A stretch of 64,000 nt of DNA from Siphonodentalium dalli (taxonomy: Eukaryota; Mollusca; Scaphopoda; Gadilida; Siphonodentaliidae). A model generated the notes under the pieces. The model searched no databases. It was not told where the DNA came from and worked only from the letters and a program-made list of their open reading frames with translations. Made by a program: the position numbers and the translations under genes. The DNA is taken from NCBI GenBank assembly GCA_032622095.1, contig CP136062.1:18107739-18171738 (forward strand). Direction: 5' to 3'. The first letter of the stretch is position 1. Each line of letters starts with the position of its first letter. Positions 10,601 through 19,022 of the stretch are shown here, one piece after another.

Positions 10601-11836
10601 TTTGAGATCGATAGCGGTGAAGAATTTAGATTTTCCAAGAAGTGCCAAAATATCGTCGATAACCGGAAGTGGGTATGACATAGGTTTGGTTACGGCATTT
10701 AATTGCCTGAAGTCGACGCAAAATCGTTTGGTGCCATCGCGCTTATCAACCATAACAATCGGACTTGAGTAAGGACTCGAACTCGGCCTGATAATGTCTG
10801 CTTCTAGCATATCATTTATGGCAACGTCAACCACCGGTCGTTTATTCAAAGGGGTGCGATACGGGCGAAGTTTTATCGGAGGGTGGTTTCCCGTGTCGAT
10901 ATGCATTTTGACTGTGCTCGTCTGTGTCAGCTCGGTATCTTTGTCGGCAAAGATGTCCGAGTTGGACTTCAACAATTTTATCAGTGTTTCTCGGTATCGC
11001 TCTGGGCACGAAACTTCGGCCAAATTTAATCTTTTCTCGCCGGTAGCGCGCGCTGACCTAGAGTTGTCTCCCCCGTTATGGCCGGCGCGTCTAAGGGCGT
11101 AGCCATCGTCGCGGTAATTACAGGTCGTCGGGAACTGGGAACTTTGTGACAAAGAGTTAATTTCGCGGCTGGTTCCAGGGTCACACACTACCGTCTTGCC
11201 GATTACACTGCCCCGTCGTAGGCGAAACGTTTTGTTGGTGTTATTGACGAGTAATACCGGGACCTTGTTCCTCTTGCCCACCCCAGAAATGGAGTTGCCG
11301 ATTTCCAGACCGGGTTCTGACGCTAGGTAGCCTGTCTCGATTTGGGCCACCTCTACTAATGTCGACTTGCGAAGAGAAGCTAAGTTTTTTGATTTTCCCA
11401 TACATAAAGTTGATGTTTGAGGCTTTAAGCTAACCTTGCTGGTCAATCTCAGCAGGGAAGCTATGTGCGCGTCCGATTCCAATGGGACGTACACGTCACT
11501 GACCTTGAGACATCCCAGATCATAATATAGTCTGACCCCCCGAGAGGTCAACCAATCCCTCCCCAAGATCATATTCCGGGTCATATCATTCGCCACATAA
11601 AATTTATGGGTTAATTTTAGTTTCGCCATTCTGAAGGTCAGTTCCACGCTACCAAGTACGCCCAGTGACTTCCCATTCACGGAGCTAAGGTTGATGTGTT
11701 CCCTAGTTAGTTTTGGTCGGAACTGTAATGCGTCATAGACGCGTTTGTGAATCAATGATACTTCCGCTCCACTATCTACTAATGAGCGATATTTATTTTT
11801 CCCTATTCTGACTAAACACGAGCTGGGATTCCCCAC
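7658..11836 (-). CDS. pol: Gypsy Pol polyprotein (PR-RT-RNaseH-IN)
   Basis: The open frame has about 1,392 codons from a GTG at 11836 but continues upstream without a stop to the frameshift site at 11896-11890, so it is made as Gag-Pol and needs no start of its own. Visible domains with residues counted from 11836: retropepsin (LVDSGAEVSLIH, about 19; ILGRDWL, about 90); reverse transcriptase (FCVDFRQLN; YLDDVLIYS, about 470); RNase H (LYTDAS, about 620); integrase HHCC zinc finger (HVGVDKTH...CVTC, about 880); DDE core (IGLDLSGPYP about 940, ITDNGSENIN about 1000, SRVERFHR about 1040); a C-terminal KWKPYFRI segment in the position of a GPY/F-like module; then a Ser/Asp/Arg-rich tail of about 200 residues. 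No frameshift or stop seen. Long plus-strand open frames here (for example 7713-8171) are its antisense shadow. Confidence 0.95.
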   Translation of the reverse strand: MGNPSSCLVRIGKNKYRSLVDSGAEVSLIHKRVYDALQFRPKLTREHINLSSVNGKSLGVLGSVELTFRMAKLKLTHKFYVANDMTRNMILGRDWLTSRGVRLYYDLGCLKVSDVYVPLESDAHIASLLRLTSKVSLKPQTSTLCMGKSKNLASLRKSTLVEVAQIETGYLASEPGLEIGNSISGVGKRNKVPVLLVNNTNKTFRLRRGSVIGKTVVCDPGTSREINSLSQSSQFPTTCNYRDDGYALRRAGHNGGDNSRSARATGEKRLNLAEVSCPERYRETLIKLLKSNSDIFADKDTELTQTSTVKMHIDTGNHPPIKLRPYRTPLNKRPVVDVAINDMLEADIIRPSSSPYSSPIVMVDKRDGTKRFCVDFRQLNAVTKPMSYPLPVIDDILALLGKSKFFTAIDLKSGYWQCQVAEEDKQKTAFACHRGLFEFNSMPFGLRNAGGVFSQLMAQVLCGMGDYAIAYLDDVLIYSESLELHLEHIQKVFDKLRQHTLKLKLKKCQFLKQETRYLGFIIDTDGVRPDPDKVKAIRSLVPPTSVKEVRSFIGMSNYYRRFVPSFSQIAEPLVQLTKKYAKFKWDQDCQISFDKLKENLTAVPLLAYPNTATPYTLYTDASDLCIGACLTQLGSDGVEEPIYYLSHKLGDTQTRWPTVEKEAYAIHFALQRLDHYLHNATFTIKTDHKPLKYLLESPMQNKKIQQWALGITGYNCNIEYIAGPDNHCADLLSRTPPNAYTEQEKAEVEVDINDNNFTVAETQAEIAALNSSRFKPKDFASCEVTPKELPNKTQIGQAYQPTNLLFNKPGFNMLEEQKKDPEIASVLEALDKGEDTRNDKHLMIDGVLYYLSSADAEPTPRLWVPAHLQTNIIQQYHDDNGHVGVDKTHDAIRSKYFWPRLYKELNCYVGKCVTCQVRSLQKQSPKMQITDTPPYPFAKIGLDLSGPYPTSLSGNRYIISFIDLYSGWAEAFPVKDKSADNVVHLLIDEIFPRHGCPLEIITDNGSENINYKVRDTLKALNIHHVTTSYYHPQSNSRVERFHRTFKDIVSKKVADQINTWDVHLNQALAAIRFNKNETSKFSPFFLLYNRDVVFPIDNLLKPRRKYAGEDYHQIALQQQHKSFMMVHKHVKQAKRQQAAKFNKKATDTKFEIGEAVYVKNHLRKSKLESKWKPYFRITKQITPVTFELRNQLTGKVTQSHAEHMRKANLEWEIPKTDNNKRAQTYVVPPEDEDSDVPAPNPVGGSSGDETEPLPDDVIARYRRQCSDSDDEDVPLSELKMHLQRRKTRLARSEPLQNPDSSMDVRPEPSAKARRAPAPRRNGRKVTKMFTSDDSSEDELMEVAAIEQNPRESRPVPAPRKCKQLMNGASINLIGKPSLQALLSAIIIECSKQ

Positions 11837-11854
11837 AATGTTGATACTAAATTT

Positions 11855-11896
11855 CCTCTCACATGTGGCCTCAATGAGAGGATTCCTTAGTTTTTT
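11855..11896 (-). promoter_or_regulatory. -1 ribosomal frameshift signal at gag/pol junction
   Basis: On the minus strand the last gag codons read GCA AAA AAC TAA, so the heptamer A AAA AAC (11896-11890) sits exactly in the zero frame. An 8-nt spacer follows, then a perfect 7-bp stem CCTCTCA/TGAGAGG (11881-11875 with 11861-11855) around a 13-nt loop. Slipping back one base opens the pol frame with no stop before the protease. This is the classical arrangement of heptamer, spacer and structure. A pseudoknot partner for the loop was not resolved. Confidence 0.85.
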
Positions 11897-12993
11897 GCGT
11901 ATGTGGGCGGGGTCATTAGTCGCGGTGGTTCGTTTAATGTCGGATATCTCCGGCTGTGACGCGGTGTATCATGGGATAGGTCACGTGATCGGTTCGGCTG
12001 ATCTCGGCGGATTCCCCTAGGTGGCATTACTGGCGTGTTCCATTGCCTCTGCTTCGAATCTCCGGATTTAGAGGGGCAATTTCTAGCCAAGTGATTACCA
12101 TTGCAACCCCAGCAAGATACGTGCCTTCGGTTTTCGGTCTTAAAGGGGCAGTCGCGAGCGAAATGGTCACCTTGACACGTCCAACATTCGACTGTTCGTG
12201 GTTTAACCACCGCTTCGACATGCACCTGTCTCGGGCGTGATCGGTGTTCACGGGTCGTGTGGTTATCGCTTGCGCAAATATCGCAGGTTGTTCTCGCGCG
12301 TTTGTTTCTGAAACTATCGATTTCCATTGCTTCCGGTTCGTTTTCGTTGTAATTTTCGCGGCCCGTTCGTAGGTTGAATACCCGTCGGATCCCCATTTCC
12401 CGCATGGCGATGTCGGCTGCCAATTTTAGTGTCTTCGGCGCATCCCTGATCAACTTCATTTTCAAACTGTCGCTTCTTAAAGCGTCAATATAAAACCCTA
12501 CGAGTTGGCCTTCAACCGCGTTGATCCCGCCGGGCTGCTCTCGGTATGCCACAATCGCGATCTCCAAAATCCGTTCGGCAAGCACATGTAAATTTTCGTT
12601 TTGTTTTTGCTTGATTTTTCTTAGCATCGAAAAGGCGAATTGAATGTCATTTATCTCGGCAAATCGACTAGATAATTCAGTTTTTGTGTCTTGCCACGTG
12701 GCGTTAGGATTCGTGGCCAAATATCTTTGTAAAAAATCTGATACAGGGCCCGTCGCGCTCTGGAATGCCATATAGGGCTTCTTTGCTTCGTTAGCGCCGG
12801 TTAGGATCGCGCATTTTTCTATCGACTTGACCCACCCGTGGTATTTCGTGGGGTCCCCGTCAAATGACGTCACTACCTGTGTTACCGTAGTCATGGCCAT
12901 TGCAGCAATTTGAGAATTGATAGACTCTGTCAATGGGGCGAGAACACCAACTGATTGTTGTTGTTGTTGGGTAGCCATTATGATAATAAACAA
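11887..12993 (-). CDS. gag: Gypsy Gag with three zinc knuckles
   Basis: Structural protein of the retrotransposon particle. 368 codons from 12993. The ATG at 12978-12976 (MATQQQQQS) is the more natural start and gives about 363 residues. The N-terminal two thirds is a helical capsid-like region. The C-terminal third is basic and holds three zinc knuckles: CDICASDNHTTREH (about residue 237; CX2CX4HX4H), CWTCQGDHFARDC (about 270) and CWGCNGNHLARNC (about 292). The last two are CX2CX3HX4C, one residue shorter than the usual CX2CX4HX4C. The frame ends in TAA inside the frameshift cassette at 11889-11887. Coding sequence is intact. Confidence 0.9.
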   Translation of the reverse strand: MFIIIMATQQQQQSVGVLAPLTESINSQIAAMAMTTVTQVVTSFDGDPTKYHGWVKSIEKCAILTGANEAKKPYMAFQSATGPVSDFLQRYLATNPNATWQDTKTELSSRFAEINDIQFAFSMLRKIKQKQNENLHVLAERILEIAIVAYREQPGGINAVEGQLVGFYIDALRSDSLKMKLIRDAPKTLKLAADIAMREMGIRRVFNLRTGRENYNENEPEAMEIDSFRNKRARTTCDICASDNHTTREHRSRPRQVHVEAVVKPRTVECWTCQGDHFARDCPFKTENRRHVSCWGCNGNHLARNCPSKSGDSKQRQWNTPVMPPRGIRRDQPNRSRDLSHDTPRHSRRYPTLNEPPRLMTPPTYAKN

Positions 12994-13082
12994 TTAGACT
13001 CACGTTTTGCGAATTTTCCCACACTGTTTTTTTTCACACTGTTCCTCTTCTGGTTTCACGTTGTGTCTGTGATTAGCGTTCA

Positions 13083-13103
13083 GATCCTGGCTCGAAGGCA
13101 CCA
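13083..13103 (-). promoter_or_regulatory. Candidate primer-binding site
   Basis: On the minus strand TGGTGCCTTCGAGCCAGGAT begins 11 nt inside the 5' LTR. It starts with TGG, complementary to a tRNA CCA end, and the complement (ending ...CTCGAAGGCACCA) resembles a tRNA T-arm and acceptor. I could not assign the tRNA. The 11-nt gap from the LTR is longer than usual. Confidence 0.55.
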
Positions 13104-13114
13104 GTTAAGAGATA

Positions 13115-13863
13115 TGTGCCAATACGGGTACATATAACTCTTAAGGCTATCAGAACGGTTTGATTATTTATATATAACAAAGTCAATAATGTTCAATCAT
13201 GGGTATCTGGGTTTCTCTTCCTGTCGTCTGCTTGGGTTGGGATCTTCTTCCGTCTTCATAGGTTGGATGTATCTGCTTGTCTTCTACTCGGTTGAGTTCC
13301 GGTTGAGTTTATCTTCCTGTCGTCTCATGTTCTTCTTCCGCCGGCGCATCAGTGAGATGTTGTTAGGATCACCAGATCATCATGTTTACCTTGTATCTTC
13401 ATCCATCCTTCTAGCTGCTTTTCTCTGGCGTCCGAGAATTTGTTGTTACTATCGGGTAGCTGGTTAGAACTGTCTTATCATGTCGGCTTCTTCTTCCTAA
13501 AATACCCAGTGTCTGCTAATGACGGCCATGTGTATTTTCACGGCGCGTCGGTTCATCGTACTTAGGGTAATTGAGTTATCGTCATCTCCCCATGGGTCCT
13601 ATTAACTCTCCTGGTTTCAGTAGCTTTCTAGGCGATACATCTGGTCTTGATAATCCTCAAGACCGTGTTCTGTTTACTCCACAAATCATTTCCCTATGTT
13701 ATTGCATGGACGCTCGCTAATTCGATTTGGTGCTCAGTACTTTTGTGATCTAGATGTGGTCAACAGCGACGCTGATATGTGTGGTAATCGAGCGCCCCTC
13801 TGACAGAGATTTCCTATCTTCTTCCCGGGTTGAAAGTTATGTCCCTGTGGTTGTCTTGGCACA
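13115..13863 (-). repeat. 5' LTR of the Gypsy element (749 bp)
   Basis: In element direction this LTR holds the promoter. Same length as 5151-5899 and no difference noticed. The TATATATAAATA box on the minus strand is at about 13165-13176, so transcription would start within some 20-25 nt of the LTR's inner end, implying very short R-U5 unless another promoter is used. Followed on the plus side by the target duplication AGTG (13864-13867). Confidence 0.95.
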
Positions 13864-13867
13864 AGTG
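13864..13867. repeat. Target-site duplication AGTG, right copy
   Basis: Matches 5147-5150 on the other side of the retrotransposon. Without the element and one copy of AGTG, host intron 2 would be 357 bp. Confidence 0.85.
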
Positions 13868-14217
13868 TCTATTAATATACATATACTAGCTGCATATTAA
13901 TACACATAGTACTAGCTGCATTATAAACTACTCTCCAAGACCTCCAGGAGAATAAATGCACTGTATTTTATATTTCCGTGGTTCGTGATTATATGTGTAA
14001 TTATATAGATAAGAACAAACACGAGAAGGATATAGCGTGTGATCCCACCCCACCCCCAAGTATTGAGCAATATTCTGAAAATAATATTCAGACTAGAATA
14101 AAATAGTTGAAATTACTATACACGATTTGTAATGTTTGTTATATGTGCGCCTACTGTGGATTTGTAGAAGTTTCAAAATGAACCACTGACTCAAATTATA
14201 ATGGCTCTTTATTCCAG

Positions 14218-14903
14218 CGCCGTGTGTCGTAACGACCGTTGCGCCGATGACGACAACGGTGGCTCTACCTACGTCACCGAGACCGACAGAGGAGACAGCG
14301 GAGGAAATGATGAAAGCATTGGAGGAAATGACACAAGTATTCAAAGACAAGGCGCTCCAAAAGAGAAAAATAAGTGTGAAAAACAAGAAACCGTCAGCCA
14401 AAGTGTACGGATTCTCCTCAGTGTCGTTCATGATCGTAGCATTTGGTTTGATTTTATTGGCTGACATGGCAACGCTCCCTCGAGATATCATTATGCTCGC
14501 GAGACGAATGGGCTGCATCAAAAAGAAGAAGAAGAAGAAACGGAGACAATTTCAGTCTGACAAGTCAGACACCATGTCTTGGAACCCACAAGAGTTCGCC
14601 AAGACGATTTCTAATTTCTCCCCGACGGAGCATGTGGCGACAGATGGACTCGTGTCGATGTACAGCAGTGGGTTGTATGACGGTAGTGAGGGTGAACGCT
14701 ACTCGTTGTGGAGTGAAGACGAACACGAGGAGGGTGGTGGGAGTGTGGTTGGTTCTCTTAACGGGGACGATATGGTTGTTGAGTTCGGACCTGATTTATC
14801 CGAGGAGGAGTGTTATGACGACGACACCCTGGGGTACGGCACGGATAACGTCATCGAACAGCCTAACGCAAACGACCTCGCAAACAGTGACGTCATGTAT
14901 TGA
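14218..14903 (+). CDS. Host gene last exon: transmembrane helix and acidic tail
   Basis: Begins after acceptor ctctttattccag (ending 14217); two bases complete the codon from 5078-5143 and the frame then runs 227 codons to TGA at 14901-14903. Order of features: Pro/Thr-rich stalk (VALPTSPRPTEETAEE), a short charged coiled region, a transmembrane helix (YGFSSVSFMIVAFGLILLA) with basic residues before it, a polybasic block (CIKKKKKKKRRQF) that should mark the cytosolic side, and an acidic cytosolic tail (EDEHEEGGG; DLSEEECYDDD) with several Tyr and Ser acceptor-like sites. A type I single-pass protein is inferred, given the glycosylatable ectodomain in 658-912. The ATG at 14247 is likely internal. 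The family was not recognised. A 35-bp minisatellite starts 40 bp after the stop. Confidence 0.75.
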
Positions 14904-14942
14904 TTAAACCACAAGGCAAACTACAAGGTAGAATTCACTGCA

Positions 14943-15600
14943 ATTCAGTCCCCTGTTACGCTTGACTGTAGGATAGAGTACAGTCCCCTGCTACGCTGGA
15001 CTGTAAGATAGAGTACGGTCCCCTGCTACGCTGGACTGTAAGATAGAGTACAGTCCCCTGCTACGCTGAACTATAAGATAGAGTACAGTCCCCTGCTACG
15101 CTGGACTGTAATATAGAGTTCAGTCCCCTGCTACGCTGGACTGTAAGATATAGTACAGTCCCCTGCTACGCTGGACTGTAAGATAGAGTACAGTCCCCTG
15201 CTACGCTGGACTGTAAGATAGAGTACAGTCCCCTGCTACGCTGGACTGTAAGATAGAGTTCAGTCCCCTGCTACGCTGGACTGTAAGATATAGTACAGTC
15301 CCCTGCTACGCTGGACTGTAAGATAGAGTACAGTCCCCTGCTACGCTGGACTGTAAGATAGAGTTCAGTCCCCTGCTACGCTGGACTGTACGATATAGTT
15401 CAGTCCCCTGCTACGCTGGACTGTAAGATAGAGTTCAGTCCCCTGCTACGCTGGACTGTACGATATAGTTCAGTCCCCTGCTACGCTGGACTGTAAGATA
15501 GAGTACAGTCCCCTGCTACGCTGGACTGTACGATAGAATTCAGTCACCTGCTACGCTGGACTGTAAGATATAGTTCATTATCCTGCTCCGCTGGAGTGAA
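14943..15600. repeat. 35-bp minisatellite, about 19 copies
   Basis: Unit CAGTCCCCTGCTACGCTGGA plus CTGTAAGATAGAGTA. Most copies are near-identical; variation is mainly gag/tag and tta/tac at the unit end, with decayed copies at both edges. Each unit contains an inverted repeat TACAGTCC/GGACTGTA around CCTGCTACGCT. It begins 40 bp after the host gene stop codon, so it may be in the 3' UTR. Confidence 0.95.
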
Positions 15601-16451
15601 TGCTGCCATATCGCACACACGATGAGAGGACATAACTCAATTTTTATTCCAGATTTGTGTTTGTTACAATTCATTCGGCATTATTCTGAGAAATCGAACA
15701 CAATTGGCCAGATGAAGTCAAAATGAATTGTAACTGGCAGAACATCTAAATACAAAATGTGACCATGCCGCGTGTATTTTAAAATATAAATAGTTGTGTT
15801 GACATAACTAACGCAGACATTTCCCAACGGTGTCATTCGACGGTGAACATGTATTGAGACGTGCTTATGTGCATGCACCTTCAGTCTAGAATATGTGTTC
15901 TTATTACAACATTTCAACATCTGGATGTTACCACGCATGAGTTATCGCTTTGCATTTGAATAATCTTGTTGAGATTGGTTGCCCACAATTTGAAATAATT
16001 TCAATTAAATCCAGCATTCCGTTATACGTAACTCATTAATATAGCCCTCTTATTGTCGCTGTGGTTTGGTGTAACTCAGGTATCGTACTATTTTTCGCTC
16101 AGTTTTAAATTCGCGCACGAATGTGTTCGCGAAAAATAGTACCTCGCGAATTTAAATACGAGTATGGTATATAGAAAGATAGACATTACTTCTGAACTAT
16201 AGATACTGTTAACTCCATGACTCAGATATGTTTTGCGTTAAAATTAAATTGAATGCAGTTGAATCGTCAAATAATCAAGAAACATGAATTCTTATTGTTA
16301 GTTAGCACATACCTTGGTTCATTAGTTCAAATAAATTTATTTTGATACGAAATATTGTTTTTATCTTCAAAACAAGTTGGAACTGTTTTTGGAAGAGTGT
16401 CAAATTGTGGTATATCCTTCGTGTAAGAATACACCTGGTAATATACGGATA
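15601..16451. other. Host gene 3' flank, no gene seen
   Basis: AT-rich. A hairpin GTACTATTTTTCGC/GCGAAAAATAGTAC occupies 16085-16098 and 16129-16142. A possible polyadenylation signal AATAAA is at about 16331. No coding sequence supported (the minus-strand frame 15681-15938 has no recognisable domain). Confidence 0.5.
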
Positions 16452-16735
16452 CCGAATAGTGACGTCATGTGTTCATTAAACCACGTGGTACTGAACGGTT
16501 AATGTCAGTAAACAGCATAACCCAAACGGCCACTCGAATAGTGACGTCATGTATCGATTGAAACACTGGACACTGAACGGTTAAATCCAGTGAACTGCAT
16601 AACCCAAACGGCCACTCGAATGGTGACGTCATGTATTGATTGAAAAACTGGACACTGAACGGTTAACGCCAGTGAAGAGCATAACCAAAAAGGCCACTCG
16701 AATAGGGACGTCATGTATTGATTGAAACAGTGATT
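16452..16735. repeat. 82-bp tandem repeat with CRE-like palindrome, 3.5 copies
   Basis: The phrase gtgacgtcatg recurs at 16459, 16541 and 16623 and, with one change, at 16705: a regular 82-bp period. Each unit has TGACGTCA (or a one-base variant), then gtattgattgaaac, then a 'ctgaacggttaa...cagtgaa' block and 'cataacccaaacggccactcgaa'. The first bases match the final codons and stop region of the host gene (14886-14911). Confidence 0.9.
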
Positions 16736-16797
16736 ATACAGAACGTGGTATACATTTCACGAAAAATATCGCCATTGGGATTCTAGTCATATTTCAA

Positions 16798-17690
16798 TTT
16801 ATTAACGACCCGACTGGAATAATTAACAGCCCAAGGGCATGTTAGCTGTCCTAGACGAAGTCGATGGCCGCTAATAGGCCCGAGGGCTGTTAATCATTCC
16901 ACAGGGCCGTTAATATAACAATACCATGATTTTTTAGGGCGTTTTGGTTTATTAACGGCCCGACTGGAATGATTAACAGCCCAAGGGCTTATTAGCGGTC
17001 CGAGACGAAGTCGAGGGCCGCTAATAGGTCTGGTGTATGTTAATCATTCCAGAGGGCCGTTAATAAACCATAATGCCCGATACGATCATGTTATTACTAT
17101 TATTACCACATATTGGGACATTTGACCCAATGGAATAATGAAGTAGACCTAGATCAAGAGAGATATTTCCAAGAACATATAAATAAATAAGAACGAGCAT
17201 TGAAGACGAGTGACAAACGATGAGAGTTTGACAGCTAAAGTTATTTATGCATAATCACGCTTGAGACAATAATTTAACCATATAGGTCTAACTTGATTTC
17301 CAATCATAAAACCAGTGTGAGGAAAATATGGTACATTTTCCCATTATTTTCTTGAAATAAACACGGTAAGTCTGATGTTGAAGGGACGCAACTCGCGTGA
17401 TAATAAACGAGATCTAACTTCCGAAACAGTTGCCGGGCCGCGGGCCGATAATTAACAGAGCTTTTCGTTATCGGCCCGCGGCCCGGTGTTTTGGTAACAA
17501 TACGCTATTTGGAACGCCCTAAAAACATTATCAATGGCCTAGAGAACGCCCTATAAAGTGGTAATAATAAACCATAATGCCCGATATGATCGTATTATTG
17601 CTATTATTACCACAGGTGTGGACAATTGACCCAAAGCCAGTGGAATAATAAGGTAGATTAAGAGAGAGATCTATTTGCAAGAACATTTAT
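16798..17690. repeat. Hairpin-rich repeat cluster 1
   Basis: Contains two tandem copies of a long inverted repeat (H1: 16798-16916 and 16946-17069; ends TTATTAACGGCCC and GGGCCGTTAATAA, centre GAGACGAAGTCGAGG) and one copy of a shorter GC-rich hairpin (H2: 17433-17486; arms CGGGCCGCGGGCCGATAA and complement). The phrases 'aacgccctataaagtggtaataat' and 'tattattaccacag' mark the module edges. Same modules recur at 20690-22870. Confidence 0.85.
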
Positions 17691-18114
17691 TTTAGTATAA
17701 TATGAACACTAACACAATTCAACTTTAAGGGTACACGTAAGTTAACAATCATGTGTAGCGCATGTGATTTGTGCTATGGTGAAATGTGGCCCGAACCATT
17801 ACACTTGGTGCAAGTGGATGTTCATTTAGACTTGTCAGGTGACAAGGAGTCTCAAAAATAAGAGAGAGAAAAACCAACATTAAAGCTAAAGTTATCAATG
17901 TATATTTACGCTTGAGACAATGATTCAACCAAAAACGTTATTTCCAATCATGAAACCTATAGGAATCAGGGAGCTAAATGTGTTCTAGAGTCGGGGAGCG
18001 AGTACACCGTGGAATGCTAAAGGTGAAGGTAACTGAAGAATGACATTCACCTGATACATGCGACACGTTATTAAAGGATGACATCGCGTTTATTTGATTT
18101 GTACATAATAGCGA
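17691..18114. other. Spacer, no gene seen
   Basis: Non-coding flank of the hairpin modules. Parts (gacttgtcag...gacaaggagtct; gagaaaaaccaacattaaag) recur within the 20.7-22.6 kb array, so it is derived from the same repeat. Confidence 0.5.
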
Positions 18115-18195
18115 GTTTGCGATTTCAAACCGGTACGGGTACCGGTACGCGTACGGGTAGCTACCCGTACCGGTACACGTTTTGAAATCGCAAAC
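18115..18195. repeat. 81-bp palindrome rich in CGGTAC/GGTACC
   Basis: Outer arms GTTTGCGATTTCAAA and TTTGAAATCGCAAAC match perfectly; inside are ACCGGTAC-type repeats converging on GGGTAGCTACCC. The left edge (tagcgagtttgcga) reappears inverted at about 20305-20322, with a similar CGGGTACGGGTA block. Confidence 0.85.
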
Positions 18196-18699
18196 TGTTT
18201 TACCGGTAGAATTCATCACATCGACTGGTAATGTATGGTGAGCCAACAGCAACAAAAAAGATATTATGATATAGATTGTTATTCGCGTTATTGGCCTATG
18301 TTATACTTATAGCGTTATGGGTTGTTGTAAATATGTATTTAGATTAGATGAGCCCCATGATAATCAGTTGCTTTCATCACGGACGAGCTAGGTGGCAGTT
18401 GGAAGAGGACGTTGCTTTTCTTTCACTCATATTGGTAACATTTTCAACAATTGGATTCTACAAGTCATAGACCGATCGAGTGTTGACAATAAATCGGTTG
18501 GAATTTTTAAACTTAGAAAATAGATTATGATAGCTCAAATATACAATTACTTTATATATAGTTAAAATGTCCAACCAATATTCGGTGTAAAATGTATTGT
18601 GTTCGACCAAGGGTCTAATATTGTCCTACGTGTACTTTCAGTTCGATATAATACCGCATGTGTCCCTTATTTTAGTTGGGGAATATTTAGTCATATTAA

Positions 18700-19018
18700 A
18701 GATGCATAATCCGAATTAACGCTCCCAAGTTACTATTTGTTTTGGCTTCGGGGGTAATACTAAATATTTGATTCGAATCGAGGAACCCACCATCAAAGCG
18801 CAGAGTGATCAGATATCGATTTTTGAAGTTGAAATTGCGGACGAAGATGCTTAACTCTAACATCATGTGGTAATGCGGCCAAAATTTTATACTGTAGTTG
18901 ACAGCAATTAGCATTATTTTGTTGTAATTAATCGATTCTGATAACAAAGGCGCATTTTGAAGAAATGTTCTTGTTGTAACTTTATGATATGGGGACCGTC
19001 TGATCGGTTTGAGTAGCT
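18700..19018 (-). mobile_element. TTAA-flanked MITE, copy 1
   Basis: Flanked by TTAA at 18696-18699 and 19019-19022. Internal sequence is the diverged reverse complement of 61627-62029 (shared blocks include the regions around aattaatcgattctgataac and gatatggggaccgtc). Terminal repeats are decayed here (AGATGCATAATCCGA versus TCGGTTTGAGTAGCT). Confidence 0.75.
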
Positions 19019-19022
19019 TTAA

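Larger units (their letters stand above)
5151..13863 (-). mobile_element. Complete Ty3/Gypsy LTR retrotransposon
   Basis: 8,713 bp, minus strand. Order in element direction: LTR (13863-13115), primer-binding site, gag (12993-11887), -1 frameshift signal, pol (protease, RT, RNase H, integrase; to 7658), a 1.7-kb region with small open frames, polypurine tract, LTR (5899-5151). Integrase after RT/RNase H places it in Ty3/Gypsy. The two LTRs have equal length and I see no difference between them; the main ORFs are open and a 4-bp target duplication is intact, so insertion was recent and the copy may still be competent. It lies antisense within intron 2 of the host membrane-protein gene. Confidence 0.95.
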
